Shown: in pieces, positions 16,095 through 24,933 of the stretch | Position numbering within the stretch: position 1 is the first letter of the stretch | How the letters are laid out: each line of letters opens with the position of its first letter | DNA from: Candidatus Melainabacteria bacterium | GTDB lineage: Bacteria; Cyanobacteriota; Vampirovibrionia; Obscuribacterales; Obscuribacteraceae | DNA: 64,000 nucleotides | Direction: 5' to 3' | Assembly (NCBI GenBank): GCA_012965515.1 | Contig: DTSE01000088.1 | Location: 18,421 to 82,420, forward strand | The notes under the pieces: generated by a model | What the model was told of the DNA's origin: nothing | Database searches by the model: none | Seen by the model: only the letters and a program-made list of their open reading frames with translations | Position numbers and translations under genes: made by a program

Positions 16095-18734
16095 TCACTT
16101 CTGCCACTGTATTGCCTTGTGGAGTTCAGCGTATCCTTCTTTGGAATGGGGCTGAGCATCAACAGTCCTATAAAAGAGCTGTTTGGCAATCTCGACCACG
16201 ACAAGATAGGTAATAGCAATACCCGCCAATATTGCGTAGAACACCAAAGGCAGCGGCTTGAATCCGAGACTTTCCCCCCAGGGTTGCAAGGTCAGCAAGC
16301 AAGCACTTGCCACTACAGCCAGACTCAATACTGTCAAAAATTTTCCAGGGTGGCTGGCAAAGCAAGAACGCTTTGTTCGGATTACAAAAATAACGAGGAT
16401 TTGTGTGGCTAGAGACTCTACGAACCAGCCTGTGTGAAAGAGAGCTTCATTTGCTTTAAGAACTGCGATGAGAAGGTAAAAGGTGATGAAGTCGAAGACT
16501 GAGCTAATCGGTCCGATCGTGAGCATGAAATGGCGAATGAAGGAAATATCTCCGTGAGTTGGCTTGGAAAGCGTCTCCTCATCTACATTGTCTGTTGGTA
16601 GTGCTAATTCTGAGAGGTCATAGAGAAGGTTGTTGAGAAGGATTTGCACTGGCAACATAGGTAGAAATGGCAAAAATATCGTTGCCAATGCCATGCTAAA
16701 CATGTTGCCAAAATTGGAACTTGTTGCCATCAAGATGTACTTCTGGACATTGCCGAAGGCTTTTCTTCCTTCTCTAATGCCGGCGTGGAGCACCTCAAGA
16801 TCCTGCTTTAGAAGTACCATGTCCGCTGCCTGCTTTGCGACGTCTACGGCCGTATCAACCGAAATGCCGACATCAGAGCAGTGTAGTGATGGAGCATCAT
16901 TAATCCCATCTCCCAAAAAGCCGACGATGTTTCCTCGCTCTTTCAGGGCTCTAATTATTCTCGTCTTTTGTGCGGGGTTAACCCGACAGAATAAGTTTGT
17001 TGATAGTGCTCGAGCTTGCAGTCCGCGATCATCCAGTTCGTTTAACTCATTTCCTGTTAGTACACCCTTCACTTCAAATCCGAGTTTTTCGCAAACGTGC
17101 TTGGCCACGAGTTCGTGATCGCCGCTTAAGACTTTTACTTCAACATTGTCCGCTTGAAGCTCTTTGATTGCCGCGGCCGCTGATTGTTTCGGTGGGTCTA
17201 AGAAGGCCGCAAATCCTGCAAAAACCAGCTCGGTCTCATCGTCAAGCCTGGCATGGTCATGTTTTTCATCTACGATTCTGTAGGCAATTGCGAGTATGTG
17301 AAAACCCTCACTCGCAAGTTTTTCGAACAAACAGTCTATTTGTCTTTTGCACTCCGCCGTGAGGGCGGCTGGCAGTCCATTCGACCACTCGAATTCTGTA
17401 CAAAGATTGAGAATACTGTCCGGAGCACCTTTCACCGCCAGAATTCGCTTATTCTTGTGCTGGGCGAGAACAGAAACTCTTCTTCGTTCAAAATCGAAAG
17501 GGACTTCATCTAGTTTTTGCCAGTCGGAGATATCCATCTCTTCATGCGCCAGAATTGCGTCGTCCAGAGGGCTTCTGACGCCTGTTTCAAAAAAACTGTT
17601 GACATATGCTAATTCCAAAACTCTTTGGCTGTCATTGCCTTGTGAATCAACATGCTTCTCCAGAACGATTTTGCCTTCGGTCAAAGTACCTGTTTTATCT
17701 GTGCACAGGATTTCCATAGAACCCAGGTCTTGAACAGCCGAGAGTCTTTTTACAATGACCTGCGCCTTGGACATTTTTAGTGCCCCGCCTGTCAAAGTGA
17801 CAGTGATTACCATCGGCAAAAGTTCCGGAGTCAGTCCCACTGCCAGTGCCACTCCGAAAAGAAGCGATTGCAATAATGGTCGGTGGAATGCAACATTGAC
17901 TGCGAAGGCGAATACAACAAGAACAAGCGTAAAGCGCATAATCAGCATGCCGAACTTGCGAATACCTATCTCGAAAGATGTTTCCGGACGGCGTTTTGCC
18001 AGGTTGCCGGAAATGCCACCGAGGACGGTGAACTTCCCGGTATGCACAATGCGAAGTTTAGCTATGCCACTGACTACCGAACTGCCCGCAAAGACAAAGT
18101 TCGCTGCATTCAAATCGCTTTCTTCCAGACGGTTTCCTGCGATTTTTTCAAGAAATTCAGCCGCATCTTTTGCTGCTGTTTTCTCTACCGGATAAGATTC
18201 ACCGGTAAGCATCGACTGATTGACGAAGAAGTCCTTTGTGTCAAGAAGTAGCCCGTCGGCCGGGATCAGATCTCCTGCCGAAAGCAGGACGAGATCACCC
18301 GGCACGATTTCTTTGCTTGGAATAGCTTGCTTCTTTCCGTCACGCACAACAGTGTTCGTTACGGAAACACTCGCAGACAGCTTTTCAACTGCCTGGTCCG
18401 CGCGATATTGTTGAAGAAAATCCAGCGTAATGCTGATAGTAATTATGGCAAAGATAATAATTGATCCTGCCATTTCGCCGGTGAAGGCGGAGACAAGCCC
18501 GGCGCTCAGAAGGATGAGAACCAGTGGATTTTTGAATCGCGATAACAGGTCGGTTGACCAGTGCGTTTTGCGCGACTTTTCCGGCACATTCTCGCCGAAC
18601 GTTTGAAAACGTTGCCGGGCTTGCTCCTCAGAAAGACCGCTTTGGGCGGTTGATTCGTGACTATCCAACACTTGCCTTAGCAATTGTTGTGTCTTCTGCG
18701 AACCATCAAGAGGCTTTCGGGAGAGTGAAAGCAT
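16095..18734 (-). CDS. P-type ATPase, MgtA/MgtB-like (P3B) Mg2+ importer
   Basis: 879 aa. The catalytic phosphorylation site CTDKTGTLTEGKI is at about residue 346, with TGES and GDGINDAPSL motifs of the A and P domains. The M4 segment VGLTPELLPMVITVTLTGGALKMSKAQVIVKRLSAVQDLGSMEILCTDKTGT (family order) is diagnostic of MgtA/MgtB rather than Ca2+ pumps, as are the C-terminal segments around PVQILLNNLLYDLSELALPTD with NNxxYD. MgtA imports Mg2+ with its gradient. Its 5' end overlaps the upstream small membrane protein gene by 29 bp. Confidence 0.9.
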   Translation of the reverse strand: MLSLSRKPLDGSQKTQQLLRQVLDSHESTAQSGLSEEQARQRFQTFGENVPEKSRKTHWSTDLLSRFKNPLVLILLSAGLVSAFTGEMAGSIIIFAIITISITLDFLQQYRADQAVEKLSASVSVTNTVVRDGKKQAIPSKEIVPGDLVLLSAGDLIPADGLLLDTKDFFVNQSMLTGESYPVEKTAAKDAAEFLEKIAGNRLEESDLNAANFVFAGSSVVSGIAKLRIVHTGKFTVLGGISGNLAKRRPETSFEIGIRKFGMLIMRFTLVLVVFAFAVNVAFHRPLLQSLLFGVALAVGLTPELLPMVITVTLTGGALKMSKAQVIVKRLSAVQDLGSMEILCTDKTGTLTEGKIVLEKHVDSQGNDSQRVLELAYVNSFFETGVRSPLDDAILAHEEMDISDWQKLDEVPFDFERRRVSVLAQHKNKRILAVKGAPDSILNLCTEFEWSNGLPAALTAECKRQIDCLFEKLASEGFHILAIAYRIVDEKHDHARLDDETELVFAGFAAFLDPPKQSAAAAIKELQADNVEVKVLSGDHELVAKHVCEKLGFEVKGVLTGNELNELDDRGLQARALSTNLFCRVNPAQKTRIIRALKERGNIVGFLGDGINDAPSLHCSDVGISVDTAVDVAKQAADMVLLKQDLEVLHAGIREGRKAFGNVQKYILMATSSNFGNMFSMALATIFLPFLPMLPVQILLNNLLYDLSELALPTDNVDEETLSKPTHGDISFIRHFMLTIGPISSVFDFITFYLLIAVLKANEALFHTGWFVESLATQILVIFVIRTKRSCFASHPGKFLTVLSLAVVASACLLTLQPWGESLGFKPLPLVFYAILAGIAITYLVVVEIAKQLFYRTVDAQPHSKEGYAELHKAIQWQK

Positions 18735-19086
18735 ATTCCTCTTGTCCTGCTTCTTCCGGCTTCTCTTCGTCTTCGTTAAAGTCTTCGCCTTCGGCGTTTT
18801 CGATCAGTTCTGCGTTTTCTTCCAAACGTCCGTTGAAGACAACGTCGACTAGTCCAAAGAAAAGCAAACCGGCATTAGCACCGACTGCTGCACCAGCAGT
18901 GACAGCGCCGACTAAACTAGCCGGGGAAATCAAATGCATCAACCATACGGCAGTAAGGTAGCCACCAATCAAAGTGCCAGCGATTACCGAGAAGATGAAA
19001 CCCTTGAATATCGGCTTTTCTGTCGAAAGCACAAAATCGGGTTTGATTTCTGTGAGTTTTCCATTCATACCTAGTTGGGCAAACAT
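18706..19086 (-). CDS. Hypothetical membrane protein with acidic C-terminus
   Basis: 126 aa from ATG 19086, preceded by GAGGAG; an upstream frame extension to 19131 has no ribosome site. Not recognised. Two hydrophobic segments (FSVIAGTLIGGYLTAVWLMHLI and LVGAVTAGAAVGANAGLLFFGLVDVVF) are followed by a cytoplasmic tail with about 15 acidic residues in 35. It overlaps the start of the mgtA-type gene by 29 bp, so translation is coupled; a small regulator or accessory of the Mg2+ pump is an attractive but unproven idea. Confidence 0.68.
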   Translation of the reverse strand: MFAQLGMNGKLTEIKPDFVLSTEKPIFKGFIFSVIAGTLIGGYLTAVWLMHLISPASLVGAVTAGAAVGANAGLLFFGLVDVVFNGRLEENAELIENAEGEDFNEDEEKPEEAGQEEYAFTLPKAS

Positions 19087-19428
19087 AGTTGTTACTCCTC
19101 GATTTCCTTGAGCCGCACTTGCGTCTGTCACTTCGCTCGACGGTTTGGGCTCGACGTCCCTATCGTCCCACTGCGTGCTGAGCGGCCCATCGTTCTCAAG
19201 GTTGAACTGCTAGCCTGCCGCCGCTGCTTCATGTAGAAAGCCGACTGCTGGGCGTTGCGAGACTTTTACTGTCTGCTAATAGTCCTTAGGTATGATTGCT
19301 GGTTTTACTGGCTTCTCCGGTCTGGCAGCCCTGCGGACGATACCTGAAAGCCAGCCGGAACCCATACTGGTTGGGTATTGCCTGCGAGGTCAACCATGCC
19401 CAACGGAGTTGCAGAGAAAGGCGCGAGC
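19087..19428. other. Divergent intergenic region between two P-type ATPase units
   Basis: It separates the minus-strand mgtA operon from the plus-strand P2A-like ATPase and should hold both promoters. GGTATGATTGC at about 19290 resembles one arm of the inverted repeat at 45682-45705. No gene or RNA recognised. Confidence 0.4.
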
Positions 19429-22170
19429 ATGAACGAGACAAGTGTTCCAGTTTTGCCTGACAAACCGTTTTTCCTTTCCATCGATCGCGCTTCGCTGCTG
19501 CCTGCCAAGGAAGTAGTTGAACGTTTAGAATCGGATGCCAGCCGTGGATTAACAGCCGAGGAAGTCGCTTCCCGATTGGCTCGTTTTGGTCCTAACGAGC
19601 TGGGCAAGAAGGCGCAAGTCAATCCCGTTCGTCTTTTTATCAATCAATTTATTTCAACCGTAGTAGGTCTGCTAATAGTCGCGGCTATCGTGTCTGAGTG
19701 CGCGGGCGAACACTTGCAAGCTGCAGGCATTGCTATCGCCGTTTTGATAAATGGCATCGTCGGTTTCATTACCGAATACAAGGCCCAGGTATCACTTGCC
19801 GCGTTGGAAAAGCTCTCCGGTCCTGTTTCTCGAGTACGCAGGGGCGGGCAGGACTTCGAAGTTCCTGCCAGCGAGATAGTTCCAGGCGATGTCCTCATCC
19901 TGGAGGAAGGGGCCCGGGTTCCTGCCGATGTGAGACTTTTGAGCGCGGCATCGCTCAGCCTTGATGAGTCAATGCTTTCCGGTGAGAGTATTCCAGTATA
20001 TAAATCGAGTGAGCTTGGTGACGAAACCGAACAAGTCACAGTTGCATATCAAGGAACCTTGATTCTCAAGGGCAGGGCTAAGGCGCTCGTTGTTGCAACT
20101 GGAAGTAACACTAAACTGGGGCAGCTAGGACATTCACTGACTGAAATTCGCGCCAAAGCAACACCATTGCAAGACGACCTGGAGAAACTCGGTAAGCAAC
20201 TTAGTCTATTTACTGTGGTTGTATGTGCCGCTCTCTTTGGCTTGGGTCTTTTGCACGGCGAGAAACCGTGGGAAATGGTTCAAGTTTCCATCGCATTGGC
20301 AGTTGCCGCGATTCCTGAGGGATTGCCCGTAGTCGCCACATTGGCGCTGGCTACAGGAACGAACCGGATGGTAAAGCTGGGCGCCTTGATTAGAAAGCTT
20401 AGTGCTGTTGAAACTTTGGGATGCACCGAGGTCATTTGCACCGACAAGACCGGTACTCTGACGCAAAATCAAATGACAGTAACTGATATCGTGCTTGACG
20501 GGCGACACTTGAACGTATCTGGCCTTGGATACACACCTGAAGGCGAGTTCTCTGAGAACAATTGCGTTGTGCTTAAGGAAGAACGCTCATTTTTGAAACC
20601 TTTGCTGACTGCTGCTGTTCTTTGTAATGATGCGAAGCTGGAAATGCATGAAGATGCGCAGTGGCATATACACGGAGATCCCACAGAGGGAGCACTTTTG
20701 ACGGTCGGTCTGAAAGCCGGCATCGAACAGAAAAGCAGCAGAGAAGAGCTGCCGAGGCAGAAAGAGTTTCCTTTTGAACTTAGCCGAAAACGAATGACGA
20801 CCATACATCAGTCTCAAGGCGGAGACTTTCTTGCTTACACAAAAGGCGCTCCCGAAACAGTTTTGGCTCTATGCATGAATTACCTCTCCTCTAATGGCGT
20901 AAGCGAGCTCGATCAGCCTCGTCGTGAATGGTTCCTTTCCAAGAATATTGAGCTCGCGAGCAAAGGTCTACGAGTGCTAGGGCTGGCTGCTCGAGATCTC
21001 GGCACGCGTAAAGTTGCAGCACACGCCGATGCCGAATCGGATATGACTTTTCTTGGATTAATCGGAATGTCTGATCGTCCAAAAGAAGGTGTCTTAGAGG
21101 CCATTGAGGAATGCAAGCGAGCTGGAATCAAAGTGATAATGCTTACGGGAGACCAGCCGGCGACAGCTGTTTCGATCGCCTCGGATCTGAATATATTGCC
21201 TTCGGCCCCACGTGATGCTGATGCTCTTCCTCTGAGTTTTACAAGCAATAACGATGTCGTCATCGGCAGAGACTTGGAGAAGATGGATGCCGAGCAAGTG
21301 AAAGAACGTCTATCTCATTGCTCTGTATTGGCAAGAGTTCAGCCCGAAGCGAAGCTATCAATTGTGCAGGCGTTGCAATCGGCTGGCAAAGTAGTTGCTA
21401 TGACTGGTGACGGTATCAACGATGCTCCTGCGCTTCAACAATCGGACATCGGCGTGGCAATGGGCAGATCCGGAACTTCTCTAGCTCGCGAGGCTTCGGA
21501 CATGGTAATCACCGATGACAATTTCCCTACGATCGTGCATGCGGTCGAGCAGGGGCGTGTCATTTACTCGAATATATCGTGTGCGGTTGCCTATTTGCTT
21601 ACCGCGAGCCTAGCCTCTGTATTGACAGTTGCTGCTGCTGTCGTGTTTGACACGGGTCTCCCGCTTTCTCCTCTTCAACTTTTGTGGTTGAACTTGATAA
21701 TGCACATATTTCCAGGCTTGGGTCTTGTTTTGCAAAAGGCACGGCCCGGGATTATGCGCGAGGCTCCACGGGGCAGAAAGCAATCCTTACTTGGCAGAAA
21801 GGAATACATACAGATTTTTATGAGGGGGGCGGTTGTTTCTCTTGTAACCATTCTTGCGGCCGAATCAGTGCGTGGTCAGTCCCTGGAGTATGTAAGAAGT
21901 GTGGTTTTAGCGACAATTTCTGTAGCACTCTTATTGCAGTCCTGGTCTTGGCTGGCCGCCAGACGCCCAGCTGACGATTGGTCGTATTTGAGTAGCGGGG
22001 CTATGTATCTCAATACGGTTATGGGAATTGGCTTGCTCCTTGTGGCAACGTTATTTCCACCCATGCAAGCTATTTTGGAAACAGTCAATCTTACTGCTCA
22101 GGCCTGGTCGGCAACAATTTTGTTTGCGCTATTCTCGTTTCTCCTGACATCTTTGATGCAGGACTATTAG
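19429..22170 (+). CDS. P2A-like cation-transporting P-type ATPase with altered ion site
   Basis: 913 aa from ATG 19429 (AAAGG seven bases upstream); frame is open to 19378. N-terminal cation-ATPase domain (LTAEEVASRLARFGPNEL), TGES-type loop SGESIPV, phosphorylation motif CTDKTGTLTQNQMTVTD (Asp about 339), KGAPE nucleotide-binding motif and GDGINDAPAL hinge. M4 has AAIPEGLP like Ca2+ pumps. However, the M5 consensus SN-x-x-E is TASLAS here, and M6 NLxTDGxPA is NLIMHIFPG, so the Asp and Glu that coordinate Ca2+ in M5/M6 are replaced by His and Ser. The transported ion is therefore uncertain. Confidence 0.88.
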   Translation: MNETSVPVLPDKPFFLSIDRASLLPAKEVVERLESDASRGLTAEEVASRLARFGPNELGKKAQVNPVRLFINQFISTVVGLLIVAAIVSECAGEHLQAAGIAIAVLINGIVGFITEYKAQVSLAALEKLSGPVSRVRRGGQDFEVPASEIVPGDVLILEEGARVPADVRLLSAASLSLDESMLSGESIPVYKSSELGDETEQVTVAYQGTLILKGRAKALVVATGSNTKLGQLGHSLTEIRAKATPLQDDLEKLGKQLSLFTVVVCAALFGLGLLHGEKPWEMVQVSIALAVAAIPEGLPVVATLALATGTNRMVKLGALIRKLSAVETLGCTEVICTDKTGTLTQNQMTVTDIVLDGRHLNVSGLGYTPEGEFSENNCVVLKEERSFLKPLLTAAVLCNDAKLEMHEDAQWHIHGDPTEGALLTVGLKAGIEQKSSREELPRQKEFPFELSRKRMTTIHQSQGGDFLAYTKGAPETVLALCMNYLSSNGVSELDQPRREWFLSKNIELASKGLRVLGLAARDLGTRKVAAHADAESDMTFLGLIGMSDRPKEGVLEAIEECKRAGIKVIMLTGDQPATAVSIASDLNILPSAPRDADALPLSFTSNNDVVIGRDLEKMDAEQVKERLSHCSVLARVQPEAKLSIVQALQSAGKVVAMTGDGINDAPALQQSDIGVAMGRSGTSLAREASDMVITDDNFPTIVHAVEQGRVIYSNISCAVAYLLTASLASVLTVAAAVVFDTGLPLSPLQLLWLNLIMHIFPGLGLVLQKARPGIMREAPRGRKQSLLGRKEYIQIFMRGAVVSLVTILAAESVRGQSLEYVRSVVLATISVALLLQSWSWLAARRPADDWSYLSSGAMYLNTVMGIGLLLVATLFPPMQAILETVNLTAQAWSATILFALFSFLLTSLMQDY

Positions 22171-22247
22171 CTGTTTTGTGAGTTTCCGCAGGTATAGTCC
22201 GCGGGTATGATGCGCCGATTTCCTCGAGCTGTTGAAATGGGATGGTT

Positions 22248-22270
22248 GAGGGGCAGCAATAACGCCCCTC
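22248..22270 (+). promoter_or_regulatory. 5'-UTR hairpin before usp
   Basis: GAGGGGC-N9-GCCCCTC, a perfect 7-bp GC-rich stem 23 bases before the usp ATG. Lack of a T-run argues against a terminator; it could stabilise or gate the mRNA. Confidence 0.35.
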
Positions 22271-22293
22271 CAGAAGTTTAAGAGGTGATTTCA

Positions 22294-22764
22294 ATGAAAG
22301 TTTTGATCTCAATTGATGAGTCGGAGTATGCCGCAGCAATTGCACAGTTTGTCGTAGATCATCAGTGGGATAAAGATACGGAGTTTACAGTCATGAGTGT
22401 TGTCGAGCCGTTAAAGGTCGGCAACGTGATGGCAGTTCTGCCAGGACCTATCCTGGATGAAATGATGGAGAAGAGACAAGAGAATGCTCAGCAAGTAGTT
22501 GAAGATACGGTGCGCTGCATAAGCAAAATTGTGTCAAGAGATAAGATTCGCAAGCAAATTATCGAAGGCTCTCCTACAGAAGAAATAATGAAGGAGATAA
22601 CGATATCCAAACCCGACATGCTCCTTATCGGCAGTCATGGACGACATGGTCTTGATCGAATCATTCTCGGTAGCGTTTCACTCTTTCTCGTGTCTCATGC
22701 ACCATGCTCGGTGATTGTGATCAAGCCAAAGAGAGCAGGCGGAGAGAAGAAGCAAGCTGCGTGA
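22294..22764 (+). CDS. Universal stress protein (UspA family)
   Basis: 156 aa from ATG 22294 (AGAGGTGA upstream; GTG 22285 is the longer alternative). Single domain with the canonical ATP-binding motif GSHGRHGLDRIILGS. The N-terminal strand reads MKVLISIDESEYAAAIAQFVVDHQW, the same design as most small Usp proteins here. A lysine-rich tail (KPKRAGGEKKQAA) follows. It stands about 120 bp downstream of the P-type ATPase gene, separated by a hairpin, and starts the plus-strand Usp run. Confidence 0.94.
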   Translation: MKVLISIDESEYAAAIAQFVVDHQWDKDTEFTVMSVVEPLKVGNVMAVLPGPILDEMMEKRQENAQQVVEDTVRCISKIVSRDKIRKQIIEGSPTEEIMKEITISKPDMLLIGSHGRHGLDRIILGSVSLFLVSHAPCSVIVIKPKRAGGEKKQAA

Positions 22765-22893
22765 TCTAGAACTATCCGCGCGCGTAAGGTTCTGATTCAA
22801 TTTTGACTGTTTTGAAATCATACGCAAGGATCTGATGTTCTTTCTCTAACGCGGTTAGCATGGGAACAGAGAAACGAGAGGGGGGAGGCTATA

Positions 22894-23442
22894 ATGAACA
22901 CTCATGAAAACGGCGAACATCACAGCTTGATGGAGCATTTCTTCCATGATAAACACGTGCATTCGCCGCGCATTGAACGCCATGGTGATGTGCTCGATCG
23001 TTGCATGTGCACTGAAAGGAAAAACTCGATCGCTTCTTATTATTTGAACAGAAGCAGGAAAGAAAATCTTGTAGTTTACGTTCGTGTTTCGGACGAAAAC
23101 ATGATTGACGAAAAGGTTACTTTGATAAAAGATTATTGCAAAGAATTTGGCTATCAAATAGCAGACATATTCACTGACGTTGCGGATCACCCTTCCTTTG
23201 GATTCAAGGCTGCCTTGGATGCAATGGAAAACGCCGACGGACTAATCACAGTTGACCTGAATCAGTTTGTCAGTGTGAGTGGGGATCGTATTCGTGAACT
23301 CAGACCGCTCATCCATCATTTCTTTTGCCGTGGCGGCAAGCATCTGATCACCATTAATGATGGCATTGACACCGGCACGGAATTGGGTCAACAGAACGCT
23401 ATCGATCTTGTCTCCGATACGAGGGTTGGTTTTGAAACATGA
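22894..23442 (+). CDS. Degenerate serine-recombinase-like (resolvase N-terminal fold) protein
   Basis: 182 aa, strong ribosome site (GGGGGGAGG). A His-rich leader of about 55 residues precedes a resolvase-like domain: VVYVRVSDENMIDEKVTLIKDYC keeps the Tyr-x-Arg-x-Ser strand with the potential nucleophile Ser66, then GFKAALDAMENADGLITVDLNQFVSVSGDRIRELRPLIHHF and GKHLITINDGIDT follow the family order. The DRLGR arginine motif, needed for catalysis, is replaced by LNQFVS, and there is no DNA-binding domain. It is probably not a recombinase; the fold may have been reused for sensing or binding. The stop overlaps the next start (ATGA). Confidence 0.65.
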   Translation: MNTHENGEHHSLMEHFFHDKHVHSPRIERHGDVLDRCMCTERKNSIASYYLNRSRKENLVVYVRVSDENMIDEKVTLIKDYCKEFGYQIADIFTDVADHPSFGFKAALDAMENADGLITVDLNQFVSVSGDRIRELRPLIHHFFCRGGKHLITINDGIDTGTELGQQNAIDLVSDTRVGFET

Positions 23443-23837
23443 GTCTGCGTTATCCTAATGCGCGTCTTATGATTTATAACTTGCAGGCGTGTGAGAATTT
23501 GTCCGGCGCGCAGGCCCTTGCACGTGGTGCCATTGAATATGGTGTTATCAATCCTGATGATGACGGCGCAACCGATCGAGAAGCGCTTGAAGCTATTTCC
23601 AGGTGCGACTGCTGTGAAGTCGCACATTGTATTCTGCGCAAACACTTTGAGACTAAAACCAACCTGGACGGTGAAACTGTGGAGGCGGCGTGGAGGTCTT
23701 TGGTGAACAGGTTAAAACAATATCGAAGTGCGCACGGTCAACCTGTTGAGGGCGAAATCGGTTGCGAAAACGTTTGCGCAAAACTGGCGCCAGTGATTTT
23801 TGACTTTATGCTTCAGGAAGTACATCGATATTCCTGA
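23439..23837 (+). CDS. Hypothetical Cys-containing protein coupled to the recombinase-like gene
   Basis: 132 aa, beginning in the ATGA overlap with the preceding gene. No family recognised. The middle contains CDCCEVAHCILRKHFE (four Cys in ten residues, plus His), which could bind metal. The rest appears helical (ETVEAAWRSLVNRLKQYR; KLAPVIFDFMLQEVHRY). The tight overlap implies joint function with the resolvase-like protein. Confidence 0.6.
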   Translation: MSLRYPNARLMIYNLQACENLSGAQALARGAIEYGVINPDDDGATDREALEAISRCDCCEVAHCILRKHFETKTNLDGETVEAAWRSLVNRLKQYRSAHGQPVEGEIGCENVCAKLAPVIFDFMLQEVHRYS

Positions 23838-23973
23838 AAGTCTCTTGCTCAATCATCCTTTCTGATGAGGATTCGGCAATCGTCTCGACGGTCGATACTG
23901 TTCTTCTTTCAAAACTGCATCATAGCAAAAGTGTATCGGTGCTTCGAGAAACGCGGCTTAGAAGGAATGAGCA

Positions 23974-24900
23974 ATGAAATCAACGAAAATATTAGTTGCA
24001 ATTGATGGGTCTGAATACAGTCAGAATGCTTCACTGACTGCATTCTGGATGGCTAAAGCAACCGATGCGCGTCTTGAAGCCGTGTCAGTAGTCGATCCAA
24101 GAATCGTCGATTTGTTTCTTTCACCCGAGTTTGCCGAAGACCTGGGTCTTAAGCCATCTTTAGATGCATCTGCAAAGATCATTAAGTCCTTAAAGAGAAT
24201 CGCAAATGCAGTACTGGAATTATGGAAAAAGGACTGTGTGGAACATCTCGAAGTTGAAGGAAAGGCATGGCTTGTCTTAGGTGACACAACCGAAGAAATT
24301 CTGAGTCACGGCAAAGACTGCGATTTAACTGTAGTGGGACACAGAGGTGCCGGTTACAGATCTCATCAGCCGTCTGCAACTCACTTTAGAATCGGATCGG
24401 TCGCCGAACGTGTTGCAGTCGGTGCCAAGAAATCCGTTCTGATCACTGTTGATCAGCCGAAACAACTGAAGTCTGTTCTCGTTGCTTATGACGGCAGCGA
24501 AGCCTCCAAAGGGGCACTTCTATTAGGTGAGCAACTAGCGATTGCTACAGGTTTGCCGCTCAATGCACTTCATGTTGTTAGAGAAGCGGAGCACGTCAAA
24601 GAAGCATCGAGCACCATTGAACTAGGAGCCTCCCTTCTTAGAAACTATGTTCCGCCAGAACAGAAGAATACTGGAGCTTCTTCGGTTGCCGTCAAGGAAA
24701 AGTCACAGACATTGATGGATTCTGTCTTCGCCATACAAGTTGGAGCGACGGGGAAAACAATTTTGAATGAGGCCCATAAGAGGAACGCACTGTTGATTCT
24801 GGGCGCTTACGGCTTCCGGGATCCAGAGGAAAACGTCATGGGCAGTACGACTACTCAGGTCGTTCGTTCAACCAAGACCAGCGTCCTTGTTTATCGTTAG
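23974..24900 (+). CDS. Tandem universal stress protein (two Usp domains)
   Basis: 308 aa. Domain 1 (about 1-155) starts KILVAIDGSEYSQNASLTAFWMA and has a divergent nucleotide loop VGHRGAGYRSHQPSATHFRIGS. Domain 2 (about 160-308) starts KSVLVAYDGSEASKGALLLGEQLA and ends with LGAYGFRDPEENVMGSTT, also departing from Gx2Gx9GS. Both halves keep the VAxDGSE start. The architecture equals E. coli UspE-type proteins. AAGGA precedes the ATG, and a 33-bp gap leads to the next Usp-like gene, so 23974-26406 is one operon of three. Confidence 0.92.
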   Translation: MKSTKILVAIDGSEYSQNASLTAFWMAKATDARLEAVSVVDPRIVDLFLSPEFAEDLGLKPSLDASAKIIKSLKRIANAVLELWKKDCVEHLEVEGKAWLVLGDTTEEILSHGKDCDLTVVGHRGAGYRSHQPSATHFRIGSVAERVAVGAKKSVLITVDQPKQLKSVLVAYDGSEASKGALLLGEQLAIATGLPLNALHVVREAEHVKEASSTIELGASLLRNYVPPEQKNTGASSVAVKEKSQTLMDSVFAIQVGATGKTILNEAHKRNALLILGAYGFRDPEENVMGSTTTQVVRSTKTSVLVYR

Positions 24901-24933
24901 CACCGATGAATCCAATTCAAACAGGAAAGTTAT

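Noticed and set aside
17755-18195. 146-codon frame antisense to the mgtA-type gene
   Set aside because: Mirror of a conserved P-type ATPase coding frame; composition is that of a shadow frame.
22894-23442. Mobile element or active resolvase
   Set aside because: No catalytic DRLGR motif, no DNA-binding domain, no flanking repeats or transposase; better described as a degenerate fold reuse.
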